Source: Reyranella sp.
Lineage (GTDB): Bacteria > Pseudomonadota > Alphaproteobacteria > Reyranellales > Reyranellaceae
Reading direction: 5' to 3'
NCBI GenBank assembly: GCA_004296815.1
Contig: SCVT01000500.1
Coordinates: forward strand, 1-5,599
Length of the DNA: 5,599 bases
Under the pieces are notes generated by a model. It was not told the origin of the DNA and made no database searches. It saw only the letters and a list, made by a program, of their open reading frames with translations. Of this stretch, positions 1 through 5,599 are shown piece after piece. Made by a program: the position numbers and the translations under genes. How positions within the stretch are numbered: position 1 is the stretch's first letter; the number at the start of each line of letters is the position of its first letter.

Positions 1-1208
1 ACGCCGAACAGATCCTTGTGATCGGTGAAGGTCCAAGGCTGGCCCACGTTGTTGCGGACATTGGGCGCCCACGGCAGCGCGACCCCGTTGGCGACGCCGA
101 GATAGGGGACCAGGCCGCCGACATACTGGCGCTGGAAGCCGAAATCGGTCGAGAGCCGCACCCGCTCGCCGCGGAAATCGAGACCGAGGACCGCCAGGCC
201 GCGTTCGTCGGTGTTGTAGTTCACCGACGTCTGACCGGCGCGGTAGACGCCATTGAACCGGGCGCCGACCTGTTTCTCGTCACCGAAGCGGCGCGCGACA
301 TCGATGTGCCCGCCGAACTGCCCGTTGGAGATGTAGTTGGCCGTGATCTGGGTCAGCGCCTCGTCGGGCGCGCGCTTCGGGACGATGTTGACCGTGCCGC
401 CGATGACGCTGAGCGGCGACATGCCGGTCAGCATGGCGCTCGGTCCCTTGAGCACTTCGATGCGCTCGGCCATCTCCACCATCGGCGAATAGTTGGGCAC
501 CAGCCCGAACAGGCCGCCATAGGAGATGCCGGCGCCGGAGCCGGCATCGAAACCGCGGATGAAGAAATTGTCGCGGCCGATGCCGCCTTCCGGCGCATAG
601 GCGCGCACCGAGGGATCGTCGAGCAGCACATCGCGGACCGTCTTGGCCTGCTGCTCCTGCGCCTTCTTCGCCGTGAAGTTCGTCTGGTTGAAGGGCGTAT
701 CCATCACGCCGCGATTGCCCAGCAGGCCGAGCTGGCCGCCGGTCGCGACCTGGCCACCCGCGTAGGGCGGCGGCAGGTTGTCGATCATCGCCTGCGGCGG
801 CACCGGGAACGCGCCCTGCACTTGGACGGGATCGAGCTGCGTGGCGCCGGACGGGCCGACGGCCGGCCGCTGCACCTGGACGGTGTTCGGTCCGGTGAAC
901 TGGAAGGTGAGCCCGGTGCCGGCGAGCAGGCGCGCGAGCGCCTGCTGCGGCGTGAGGCTGCCGCTGACGGCAGTGCTCGAGGCAGCGGCCGTCGCATTGC
1001 CGTCGGCAGCGACCTGGAGGCCCGACTGGTAGCCGAACTGGACGAGCGCGTCGGCGAGCGGTTGCGCGGGGATATTGAACGACCGGATGCCCTGGGTGGC
1101 GGACTGCGCGGCCGCCGGCTCGACCAGGATCACTTCTCCCGACACCGCCCAGAGGATCGCCGCCGCCAAACCGAGCCTGCGACGTGCCCTGCCTGCATCC
1201 CGAGCCAT
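1..1208 (-). CDS. TonB-dependent siderophore-type receptor with N-terminal STN signalling domain (partial, C-terminus beyond window start)
   Basis: Outer-membrane receptor that would import a ferric siderophore or similar chelate using TonB energy and also signal to FecR. Only the first 402 residues are present; the family is usually 700-820 residues, so most of the barrel is missing. A basic N-terminus and hydrophobic stretch (residues 8-34, ending PAAAQS) form a signal peptide. An STN domain spans about 43-112 (FNIPAQPLADALVQFGYQSG, later LTPQQALARLLAGTGL). A TonB-box-like LDPVQVQG lies at 125-132. The plug, about 170-300, has the family marks FIRGFD (216-221), ERIEVLKGPSAML (249-260) and GGTVNIVPKRA (270-280). 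The ATG at 1208 is preferred because GGGAG sits seven bases upstream and it gives a normal signal peptide; an in-frame ATG at 1247 would add 13 unlikely residues. It follows the sigma and fecR genes on the same strand, so it is the probable partner and target of that pair. The substrate cannot be told from sequence. Confidence 0.95.
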   Translation of the reverse strand, partial: MARDAGRARRRLGLAAAILWAVSGEVILVEPAAAQSATQGIRSFNIPAQPLADALVQFGYQSGLQVAADGNATAAASSTAVSGSLTPQQALARLLAGTGLTFQFTGPNTVQVQRPAVGPSGATQLDPVQVQGAFPVPPQAMIDNLPPPYAGGQVATGGQLGLLGNRGVMDTPFNQTNFTAKKAQEQQAKTVRDVLLDDPSVRAYAPEGGIGRDNFFIRGFDAGSGAGISYGGLFGLVPNYSPMVEMAERIEVLKGPSAMLTGMSPLSVIGGTVNIVPKRAPDEALTQITANYISNGQFGGHIDVARRFGDEKQVGARFNGVYRAGQTSVNYNTDERGLAVLGLDFRGERVRLSTDFGFQRQYVGGLVPYLGVANGVALPWAPNVRNNVGQPWTFTDHKDLFG

Positions 1209-1272
1209 GTACGATCTCCCGCTACGCGCCACGGGGCATCCGCACATGGCTTCAGGCTCGCATCATCCCCAC

Positions 1273-1311
1273 TGGAGTGACGAGACGAGCGCACTCCATT
1301 TTTCCTGAAAA
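1273..1311 (-). promoter_or_regulatory. Candidate ECF-sigma promoter of the receptor gene, with inverted repeats
   Basis: Read on the minus strand, GGAAAA (1305-1300) is followed after 17 bases by CGTC (1282-1279). This layout (GGAA-type -35, CGTC-type -10) is common for ECF sigma factors. It would start transcription near 1272, about 65 bases before the receptor ATG at 1208. A perfect 7-bp inverted repeat, TGGAGTG at 1273-1279 and CACTCCA at 1292-1298, straddles the -10 element. A 12-bp palindrome TTTTCCTGAAAA (1300-1311) covers the -35. The similar motif before fecR strengthens the case. This is a motif reading only; chance matches are possible. Confidence 0.4.
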
Positions 1312-1318
1312 GGTTTCG

Positions 1319-2290
1319 TCAGCCCTTCGAGACGATCAGCAGCCACGGCGTGACGCGCGTCACGCGGCCGCCCTGCGGTCCGACGATCGCCTGCAGGGCC
1401 GCCTCGGGATCGGCGGTGTCGAACACGCCGGTGACCGAGGCGCGACCGACCGATCCGTCGGCGATCACGATGCGGCCTGAGAACCACGGGCGCAGCCGGT
1501 CGACGACTTCCGCCACCGGCCGGTTGCGAACCGCAAGCCGCGCCTCCGGACCGCTCAGCAGATAGTCCGGCAGGCCCGACGCGCGTTCGGCGGTTCCGTT
1601 CGTCGCGACACTCAGCCAGTCGCCGGCGATCAGCTCCCAGGACGAGGCGCCGCGCACCGGTTCGACCTTCACGCGCCCGTGCGCCACGCCAACGGTCGTG
1701 CTGCCCGACAGCACGGCGACATCGAAGCGCGTGCCCAGCACGGTCGTCACGCTGTCGCGCGTCGTCACCCGGAACGGCCGGCGTGCATCCGATGCGACAT
1801 CGAACAGAGCCTCGCCCGACAGCAGGATCACGCGGCGCTCGGCAGCGGCGAACTCGACTTTCAGTGCGGTATCGGGACCGAGCCGCGCGGTGCTGCCGTC
1901 CTCGAGCTGCATGGTGCGGACCTGCGCCGTGCGCGTCACATGGTCGGCCTCGAGCTCGCGCATCATCGACGGCGCAGCGATCGCTGCGGCACAGACCAGG
2001 AGCAGCGCGGCTACCGCCACCGATGCTCGACGCCTGCCCGACCATACCGAACGGTGCGCGATGACCGGGGACACGGGGACAGTAGACTCCGCGCCGGACG
2101 CCGCCAGCAGCGCACCGGTGTGCGAGACGCTTTCCCAGGCGGCGACGTTCAGCGGCTCGCGGACCCAGGCCTGGAACTCGGCGCGGCGGCCGCCGTCCGA
2201 CGGGTCGTCGTCGAGAAGAATGAGCCAACCCGCCGCTTCCTCGCGGGCGCGCTCCTCGTCGTTCGGCTGTGAAGGACCGGACTCTCCCAT
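1319..2290 (-). CDS. fecR: FecR-family anti-sigma / signal-transducing regulator
   Basis: Inner-membrane regulator that holds and then activates the FecI-type sigma factor in response to the receptor's STN domain. The 323-residue protein has the normal family length and layout. The cytoplasmic N-terminal domain is EEAAGWLILLDDD (17-29) with FQAWVREPLNVAAWESV (39-55), the usual DUF4880-like pattern. One transmembrane helix lies at about 88-107 after RRR. The periplasmic FecR domain spans about 118-212 (LEDGSTARLGPDTAL; GEALFDVASDARRPFRV; VLGTRFDVAV; VAHGRVKV). A C-terminal STN-like segment spans about 250-321. The ATG at 2290 is chosen because the protein then begins just before the conserved domain; no good Shine-Dalgarno lies close to it (an AAGGA at 2327-2323 is too far), and translation may be coupled to the sigma gene ending 49 bases upstream. 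A TTG at 2347 would overlap the sigma stop and add 19 non-conserved residues. It is probably co-transcribed with the sigma factor. Confidence 0.93.
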   Translation of the reverse strand: MGESGPSQPNDEERAREEAAGWLILLDDDPSDGGRRAEFQAWVREPLNVAAWESVSHTGALLAASGAESTVPVSPVIAHRSVWSGRRRASVAVAALLLVCAAAIAAPSMMRELEADHVTRTAQVRTMQLEDGSTARLGPDTALKVEFAAAERRVILLSGEALFDVASDARRPFRVTTRDSVTTVLGTRFDVAVLSGSTTVGVAHGRVKVEPVRGASSWELIAGDWLSVATNGTAERASGLPDYLLSGPEARLAVRNRPVAEVVDRLRPWFSGRIVIADGSVGRASVTGVFDTADPEAALQAIVGPQGGRVTRVTPWLLIVSKG

Positions 2291-2299
2291 GATGAGGTA

Positions 2300-2325
2300 G
2301 ACGATCCCGGACGTGCCGTTTTTCC
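2300..2325 (-). promoter_or_regulatory. Possible ECF-type promoter motif before fecR
   Basis: On the minus strand, GGAAAA (2325-2320) is followed after 16 bases by CGTC (2303-2300). The first ten bases, GGAAAAACGG, match the motif before the receptor gene (GGAAAAATGG) at nine of ten positions. If used, transcription would start almost at the fecR ATG (2290), giving a nearly leaderless message. That makes it doubtful as a true promoter. Confidence 0.2.
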
Positions 2326-2339
2326 TTTTTAGTCGGCTT

Positions 2340-2852
2340 TCACCCAACTCGCCTGCGGCCGCGGACGCGCCAGCGGTCGCAATGGGCGACGCCCTCGGCG
2401 ACCAGCCTGAAGGTGCGCGTGACCGAGAGGTCGAGATGGTCGGCGACCTCCTGCAGGGTCCGGCCCTCGATGCGGTTCATCCGAACCGCGATCCGGGTGC
2501 GCTCCGGCAGGGCCGCCAGCGCCTCGAGGACCAGCCGCAGCTCGTCCTTGGCGGCGGCCGACTGCTCGGCCGACGGCGCCTCGGCGGGAAGCGCCGCCGC
2601 CATCTCGTCGGGAGAGGTACGGCCGAACTCGCGCGCCAGCCGACGGCGCGTGTCGATCGCGAGGTTGCGCACGACGCGGTAGAGATAGGCGACGGGCTCG
2701 AGGACGGCCGACTGGTTGTGTGCCTGGCGCAGCCTGAGCCACGCTTCCTGAACGACATCCTCCGCCTGCGCCCGCGATCCGACGATGCGCGTCGCGTAGT
2801 CGACGAGAGGACCCCTGTGCTCGATGTACAGGGAGATTGGATCTGTCGGCAC
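2340..2852 (-). CDS. fecI: FecI-like ECF RNA polymerase sigma factor
   Basis: Extracytoplasmic-function sigma factor that would direct RNA polymerase to the receptor promoter once activated by FecR. The product is 170 residues, typical for the family. Region 2 spans about 8-75: a helix with AEDVVQEAWLRLRQ (30-43) and EPVAYLYRVVRNLAIDTRRR (52-71), the core-binding and -10-recognition segment. A short acidic/Ala-rich linker (80-103) follows. Region 4, about 104-158, contains LPERTRIAVRMNRIEGRTLQ (115-134) and the helix-turn-helix EVADHLDLSVTRTFRLVAEG (135-154), which is characteristic of FecI-type factors. The start is GTG at 2852: no in-frame ATG lies between it and the upstream gene, and it begins right at the conserved region. 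Its ribosome-binding site is weak. It heads a sigma-fecR-receptor order on one strand, and a Fur-box-like palindrome lies 22 bases upstream of the GTG, suggesting derepression under iron shortage. Confidence 0.95.
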   Translation of the reverse strand: MPTDPISLYIEHRGPLVDYATRIVGSRAQAEDVVQEAWLRLRQAHNQSAVLEPVAYLYRVVRNLAIDTRRRLAREFGRTSPDEMAAALPAEAPSAEQSAAAKDELRLVLEALAALPERTRIAVRMNRIEGRTLQEVADHLDLSVTRTFRLVAEGVAHCDRWRVRGRRRVG

Positions 2853-2873
2853 GGTACGTCGCCAATATCCCAG

Positions 2874-2890
2874 TTGCGAATGGTTCGCAA
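2874..2890. promoter_or_regulatory. Fur-box-like operator upstream of the sigma gene
   Basis: TTGCGAATGGTTCGCAA is a perfect inverted repeat with 7-base arms and a 3-base centre. Its core, TGCGAATGGTTCGCA, fits the 7-1-7 dyad outline of Fur sites (TGATAATNATTATCA), sharing the outer TG/CA and the inner AAT/TT. It lies in the 49 bases between the membrane-protein stop (2902) and the sigma GTG (2852), where a promoter for the sigma gene is expected. A weak -10-like GATATT follows on the minus strand at 2869-2864. Fur control of fecI-type genes is well known; the assignment here is inference. It could also form a short hairpin, but no T-run follows. Confidence 0.55.
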
Positions 2891-2901
2891 TTGTAATTTG
2901 G

Positions 2902-3288
2902 TCACTGACGAAGGGCCTGCCAGTCCGGGCGCGCGATCAGCCAGAAGACGGCTCCCATCGGCACGCCGAACACGCCGAGATAGGCCGAGTGCATAGTCGA
3001 GTCGGCGAGGCAGCCTTTCAGCGCGCACCAGTGCAGCGAGGCGAAGATCGCCGGAAGCGCGACGGTTAGAAAGCCCAGCACGAGGTACGGGACGAGACCG
3101 CTCTGCCCGTAGTGGCGCAGGAACAGGTGGCCTGGCAGGCCGACGACGAGCTGCACCGTGTAGAGAAAGCCTGCGATCCACCACAGCACGGTGAGCGAGA
3201 TCACCTCGCCGGGCCCACTCACCAGCCACGTCTTCACGATGGCGGGCAGCACGGGCGCCGCACAGAACGCAACCAACAACCGCTTCAA
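2902..3288 (-). CDS. Hypothetical four-helix inner-membrane protein
   Basis: I do not recognise this family. The predicted product is 128 residues with four hydrophobic helices at about 3-18, 28-50, 65-85 and 101-119, joined by short loops including LPGHLFLRHY (51-60). It should sit in the cytoplasmic membrane. Two cysteines (88 and 93) lie between helices 3 and 4. The start is placed at TTG 3288, preceded by AGAGGA (3297-3292) with a short spacer, giving an N-terminus MKRLLVAF that runs directly into the first helix. An in-frame ATG at 3396 would add 36 residues that look like translated non-coding DNA (no hydrophobic pattern, many Arg and Pro), so it is less likely. The gene ends 49 bases before the sigma gene on the same strand, so read-through is possible, but nothing links its function to the signalling cassette. 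Confidence 0.7.
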   Translation of the reverse strand: MKRLLVAFCAAPVLPAIVKTWLVSGPGEVISLTVLWWIAGFLYTVQLVVGLPGHLFLRHYGQSGLVPYLVLGFLTVALPAIFASLHWCALKGCLADSTMHSAYLGVFGVPMGAVFWLIARPDWQALRQ

Positions 3289-3430
3289 ACATCCTCTCGG
3301 AGCGTTTCTCGCCGGCGCTGCGACAGGGCAAGCGACGTGGACGCCTCTTACAACCAAGACGTTCGGGCGCGCGAGATTTCTCTCTTCGGCGTGCATTCGT
3401 CGGTCAACACGGCGTGAGGGCGCGTGCCCA

Positions 3431-3460
3431 TTGACGACCCTAAATGTTACATTGTAACGT
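3431..3460 (+). promoter_or_regulatory. Candidate promoter of the plus-strand receptor
   Basis: TTGACG at 3431-3436 matches a housekeeping -35 element. A -10 is less clear: TGTAAC (3453-3458, 16-base spacer) or TAACGT (3455-3460, 18-base spacer). Either would lie inside the AT-rich palindrome, so a bound protein there would block RNA polymerase. The start of transcription would fall near 3465, leaving a short leader before the ATG at 3493. Confidence 0.4.
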
Positions 3461-3473
3461 TATGATATAACAT
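3444..3473. promoter_or_regulatory. 30-bp double palindrome, probable metalloregulator (Zur-like) operator
   Basis: An AT-rich island in GC-rich DNA. The 30 bases form an imperfect palindrome centred on TAACGTTA (12 of 15 base pairs symmetrical), beginning ATGTTA and ending TAACAT. It consists of two abutting 13-mers: GTTACATTGTAAC (3446-3458, perfect 6-1-6 dyad) and GTTATGATATAAC (3459-3471, 5-bp arms). Both resemble the GTTATAnTATAAC dyad known for Zur sites in Proteobacteria; the second differs at one position. Placement over the likely -10 of the receptor gene fits repression. Identification as Zur is inference; another dimeric repressor could use such a site. Confidence 0.6.
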
Positions 3474-3482
3474 CAAAGTAGT

Positions 3483-3486
3483 GAGG
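3483..3486 (+). promoter_or_regulatory. Ribosome-binding site of the plus-strand receptor
   Basis: GAGG (within GTGAGG) lies six bases before the ATG at 3493, a normal Shine-Dalgarno distance. It supports this start over the in-frame GTG at 3481, which has no such site at the right distance. Confidence 0.6.
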
Positions 3487-3492
3487 TCGGAG

Positions 3493-5599
3493 ATGGGGCA
3501 GCGTATCGGCGTATCGGCATTGGCCCTCACCGCCTCGCTTTCGGCCACCGGCGCCCCCCTCGCCCAGACCGCCCCGAGCAGCGATCCCGTGCAGATCCCC
3601 GCGATCGAGGTCACGGCCAAGCGGCTCGACCGCGAGCGCAGCGAGATCCAGCCGAGCCTCGGTGCCACGCGCTACGACTTCGGCAGGACGGCGATCTCGA
3701 ACACGCCGCAGGGTGAGAACGCGCCGCTCAACCAGGTGCTCTTGCGCGCGCCCGGTGTCGTGCAGGACGGGTTCGGGCAGATCCACGTGCGCGGCGACCA
3801 CGGCAGCCTGCAGTACCGGCTCGATGGCGTGCAGTTGCCGGAAGGCCTGTCGCTCTTCAGCCAGGTCCTCTCACCGCGCTTCGCCGATTCGCTGTCGCTG
3901 ATCACCGGCGCGCTGCCGGCGCAGTACGGCCTGCGCACCGCGGGCGTGGTCGACATCGGCGTGAAGTCGGGCACGACGAATCCGGGCGGCGAGGCCTCGG
4001 TGATGGGCGGCTCCTACAACTGGATCCAGCCTGCGCTGCAGTACGGCGGACGCTCCGGCGCCTTCGACTATTTCGCGGTCGGCCAATACGTCAGCAACGG
4101 CATCGGCATCGAGAACCCGACGCCCTCCGCCACGCCACTGCACGACGACACCGCGCAGTGGTATGCGCTCGCCAAGGCGACGGCGATCCTCGACGAGAAC
4201 ACGCGACTCTCCTTCATCGGCGGTGGTGCCAGCGCGCGCTACCAGATCCCCAACGTGCCGGGCCAGACGCCGGCCTTCACGGTGAACGGCATCGCCAACT
4301 GGGACAGCACGCTGCTCGACCAGCGCCAGTGGGAGGACACCTACTTCGGCATCGCCTCGCTGCAGAAGAGCTACCAGGACTTCAACCTGCAGCTCTCGGG
4401 CTTCGTGCGCTACTCCGACCTCTCCTACCAGCCCGATGCGCTGGGCGACCTGCTCTACAATGGGCTCGCTCCCTGGGCGAAGCGCACGAGCCTGGCGGCC
4501 GGCGTGCAGGCCGATGCGAGCTGGAAGATCGCCTCGGCGCACACGCTGCGCGGCGGCTTCCTGGTACAGCGCGAAAGGGTCACGAGCTTCAGCCAAAACA
4601 GCGTCCTGCCCCTGGTGCCGGACCCGACCGATCCCGATGCCGAGCCGGTGCCGGGTGAGACGCCGACGGGCTTTCCCGACGGCTCCGACCTGGTGGGCTG
4701 GATCTACAGCGTCTACCTGCAGGATGAGTGGAAAGTGCTGCCCAAGGTGACCTTGAACTTCGGCGCACGCTTCGACGCGATCTCCGCGGCGACGACCGAG
4801 AACCAGCTCAGCCCGCGCGTGAACGTCGTGTGGGAACCGACGCCCGAGATCACGCTGCGCGCCGGCTACGCGCGCTACTTCGTGCCGGCACCGCTCAACC
4901 AGGTGGGCACCGGGTCGCTCATCTCACGCATCGGCACCGTCGCGGCGGCCGAAGTCATGACCAACAGCCCCGTCCGCGCCGAGCGCTCCGACAACATCGA
5001 CATAGGCCTTACCGTGAAGCCTCTCGACGGGCTCACCGTCGGCTTCTCGGGCTACTACAAATGGGCCGAGAACTATCTCGACAAGGGCCAGTTCGGCGCG
5101 CCGATCTTCCTGACGGCCTTCAACTACTCCAACGCGCAGGTGAGGGGCTTCGAGCTGTTCGCCAACTACGACAAGGGCCCGTGGTCGCTGTACGCCAACC
5201 TCGCCTGGTCGCAGGTGAACGCGATCAACATCAACTCGGCGCAGTTCAACTTCGAGCAGGCCGAGCTCGACTATATCGCCAGCAACTGGATCTTCGCCGA
5301 CCACAACCAGAGCTGGAGCGGCTCGGCGGGCGCCGCCTACATCTTCAACATGGACAGCGACTGGGCGACGCGCGTCTCGGCCGACGTCCTGTACGGCAAC
5401 GGGCTGCGCACCAGCATCGTGACGCCCAACGACACCGCCCTGCCCGCCTACGCCACCCTGAACCTCTCTCTGACGCAAAAGCTGCCGATCAACGCCAGCA
5501 AGGGCACCCAGGTCCGGTTCGACGCCATCAACGTCACCGACGGCAGCTACCAGCTACGCAGCGGCGCCGGCGTCGGCGTCGGCGCTCCGCAGTACGGCA
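3493..5599 (+). CDS. TonB-dependent outer-membrane receptor without STN domain (C-terminal end beyond window)
   Basis: Outer-membrane beta-barrel transporter driven by TonB. The window holds 702 residues and stops just after a NVTDGSYQLRSGAGVGVGAP segment (680-699), typical of the last strands, so only about 10-25 residues are probably missing. The signal peptide is residues 1-24 (ending APLA before QT). A TonB-box-like IPAIEVTAKR lies at 35-44. The plug, about 55-160, has LNQVLLRAPGVVQDGFGQIH (79-98), VRGDHGSLQYRLDGVQLPEG (99-118) and the repeated-strand ending GALPAQYGLRTAGVVDI (139-155). The barrel follows, with RGFELFANYD (551-560) and VRFDAINVTDGSY (674-686). There is no STN domain, so it should not signal through the neighbouring FecI/FecR. 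It is not histidine-rich (five His: 98, 103, 217, 350, 604) and has no Cys in the visible part. It is transcribed divergently from the membrane-protein gene, behind a Zur-like palindrome, which points to zinc or another metal chelate as cargo; the substrate itself is unknown. Confidence 0.95.
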   Translation, partial: MGQRIGVSALALTASLSATGAPLAQTAPSSDPVQIPAIEVTAKRLDRERSEIQPSLGATRYDFGRTAISNTPQGENAPLNQVLLRAPGVVQDGFGQIHVRGDHGSLQYRLDGVQLPEGLSLFSQVLSPRFADSLSLITGALPAQYGLRTAGVVDIGVKSGTTNPGGEASVMGGSYNWIQPALQYGGRSGAFDYFAVGQYVSNGIGIENPTPSATPLHDDTAQWYALAKATAILDENTRLSFIGGGASARYQIPNVPGQTPAFTVNGIANWDSTLLDQRQWEDTYFGIASLQKSYQDFNLQLSGFVRYSDLSYQPDALGDLLYNGLAPWAKRTSLAAGVQADASWKIASAHTLRGGFLVQRERVTSFSQNSVLPLVPDPTDPDAEPVPGETPTGFPDGSDLVGWIYSVYLQDEWKVLPKVTLNFGARFDAISAATTENQLSPRVNVVWEPTPEITLRAGYARYFVPAPLNQVGTGSLISRIGTVAAAEVMTNSPVRAERSDNIDIGLTVKPLDGLTVGFSGYYKWAENYLDKGQFGAPIFLTAFNYSNAQVRGFELFANYDKGPWSLYANLAWSQVNAININSAQFNFEQAELDYIASNWIFADHNQSWSGSAGAAYIFNMDSDWATRVSADVLYGNGLRTSIVTPNDTALPAYATLNLSLTQKLPINASKGTQVRFDAINVTDGSYQLRSGAGVGVGAPQYG

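Noticed and set aside
1209..1247. Alternative receptor start at ATG 1247
   Set aside because: It is in frame, but it would put a Cys/Pro/Arg-containing segment before a good signal peptide, and the ATG at 1208 has the better-spaced GGGAG.
18..1280. 420-codon open frame on the plus strand
   Set aside because: It is antisense to the TonB receptor, whose frame shows signal peptide, STN and plug motifs. Long antisense frames are common in GC-rich genes; the translation is Arg/Ala/Asp-rich with no recognisable domain.
1263..2228. 321-codon minus-strand frame overlapping fecR
   Set aside because: Shadow of fecR in another frame; the Arg-rich translation lacks any family pattern, while the fecR frame has the full domain order.
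2477..3331. 284-codon minus-strand frame starting at an ATG with a good AGAGG
   Set aside because: It runs out of frame through both the membrane-protein and sigma genes, and its product is low-complexity Arg/Ser. The ATG overlaps the likely TTG start region of the membrane protein by chance.
3503..3518. Tandem 8-bp repeat GTATCGGC x2 at the start of the plus-strand receptor
   Set aside because: Two copies only, within the signal-peptide codons and out of phase with codons; no sign of a longer array or a regulatory role.
3871..4596. 241-codon minus-strand frame
   Set aside because: Antisense to the well-supported plus-strand receptor; no domain or ribosome-binding site.
4924..5478. 184-codon minus-strand frame rich in Val and Gly
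   Set aside because: Antisense shadow of receptor barrel-strand codons; the composition mirrors GAC/AAC/CTC codons on the other strand.
5567..5585. GGCGTC-type short repeats near the right end
   Set aside because: They encode the Gly-Val-Gly-Val-Gly stretch common near the end of this receptor family.

Overview
The window is GC-rich, densely coding DNA from a Gram-negative bacterium. Codons are strongly biased to G or C in the third position. The FecI/FecR-type sigma/anti-sigma pair and two TonB-dependent outer-membrane receptors suggest a proteobacterium, most likely an alphaproteobacterium; that lineage is an inference from composition and style, not from a marker gene. No rRNA, tRNA, CRISPR array, insertion sequence or integrase is visible, and no stretch longer than about 205 bases lacks a gene.

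Left part (1-2852, minus strand): an iron-type cell-surface signalling cassette, read right to left. A FecI-like ECF sigma factor (2340-2852) is followed by a FecR-like anti-sigma regulator (1319-2290). After a 110-base gap comes a TonB-dependent siderophore-type receptor with an N-terminal STN signalling domain (from 1208, cut off by the window start). In known systems of this kind, the ligand-loaded receptor passes a signal through its STN domain to periplasmic FecR, which frees or activates FecI to transcribe the receptor gene. A perfect 17-bp Fur-box-like palindrome (2874-2890) lies just before the sigma gene. Two similar GGAAAAA(T/C)GG ... CGTC motifs, before the receptor gene and before fecR, are candidate promoters for the sigma factor.

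Middle (2902-3288, minus strand): a small four-helix membrane protein of unknown function, probably starting at TTG, 49 bases upstream of the sigma gene. The region 3289-3492 separates it from the divergent gene on the right. This gap holds an AT-rich 30-bp palindrome (3444-3473) made of two abutting GTTA(C/T)-N3-(G/A)TAAC dyads that resemble Zur operators.

Right part (3493-5599, plus strand): a second TonB-dependent receptor, nearly complete, lacking an STN domain. It therefore should not signal through FecI/FecR, and its palindrome suggests control by a metalloregulator, possibly for zinc. The window thus appears to place two outer-membrane uptake systems side by side, one probably iron-controlled through Fur and FecIR, the other probably under a different, Zur-like repressor.
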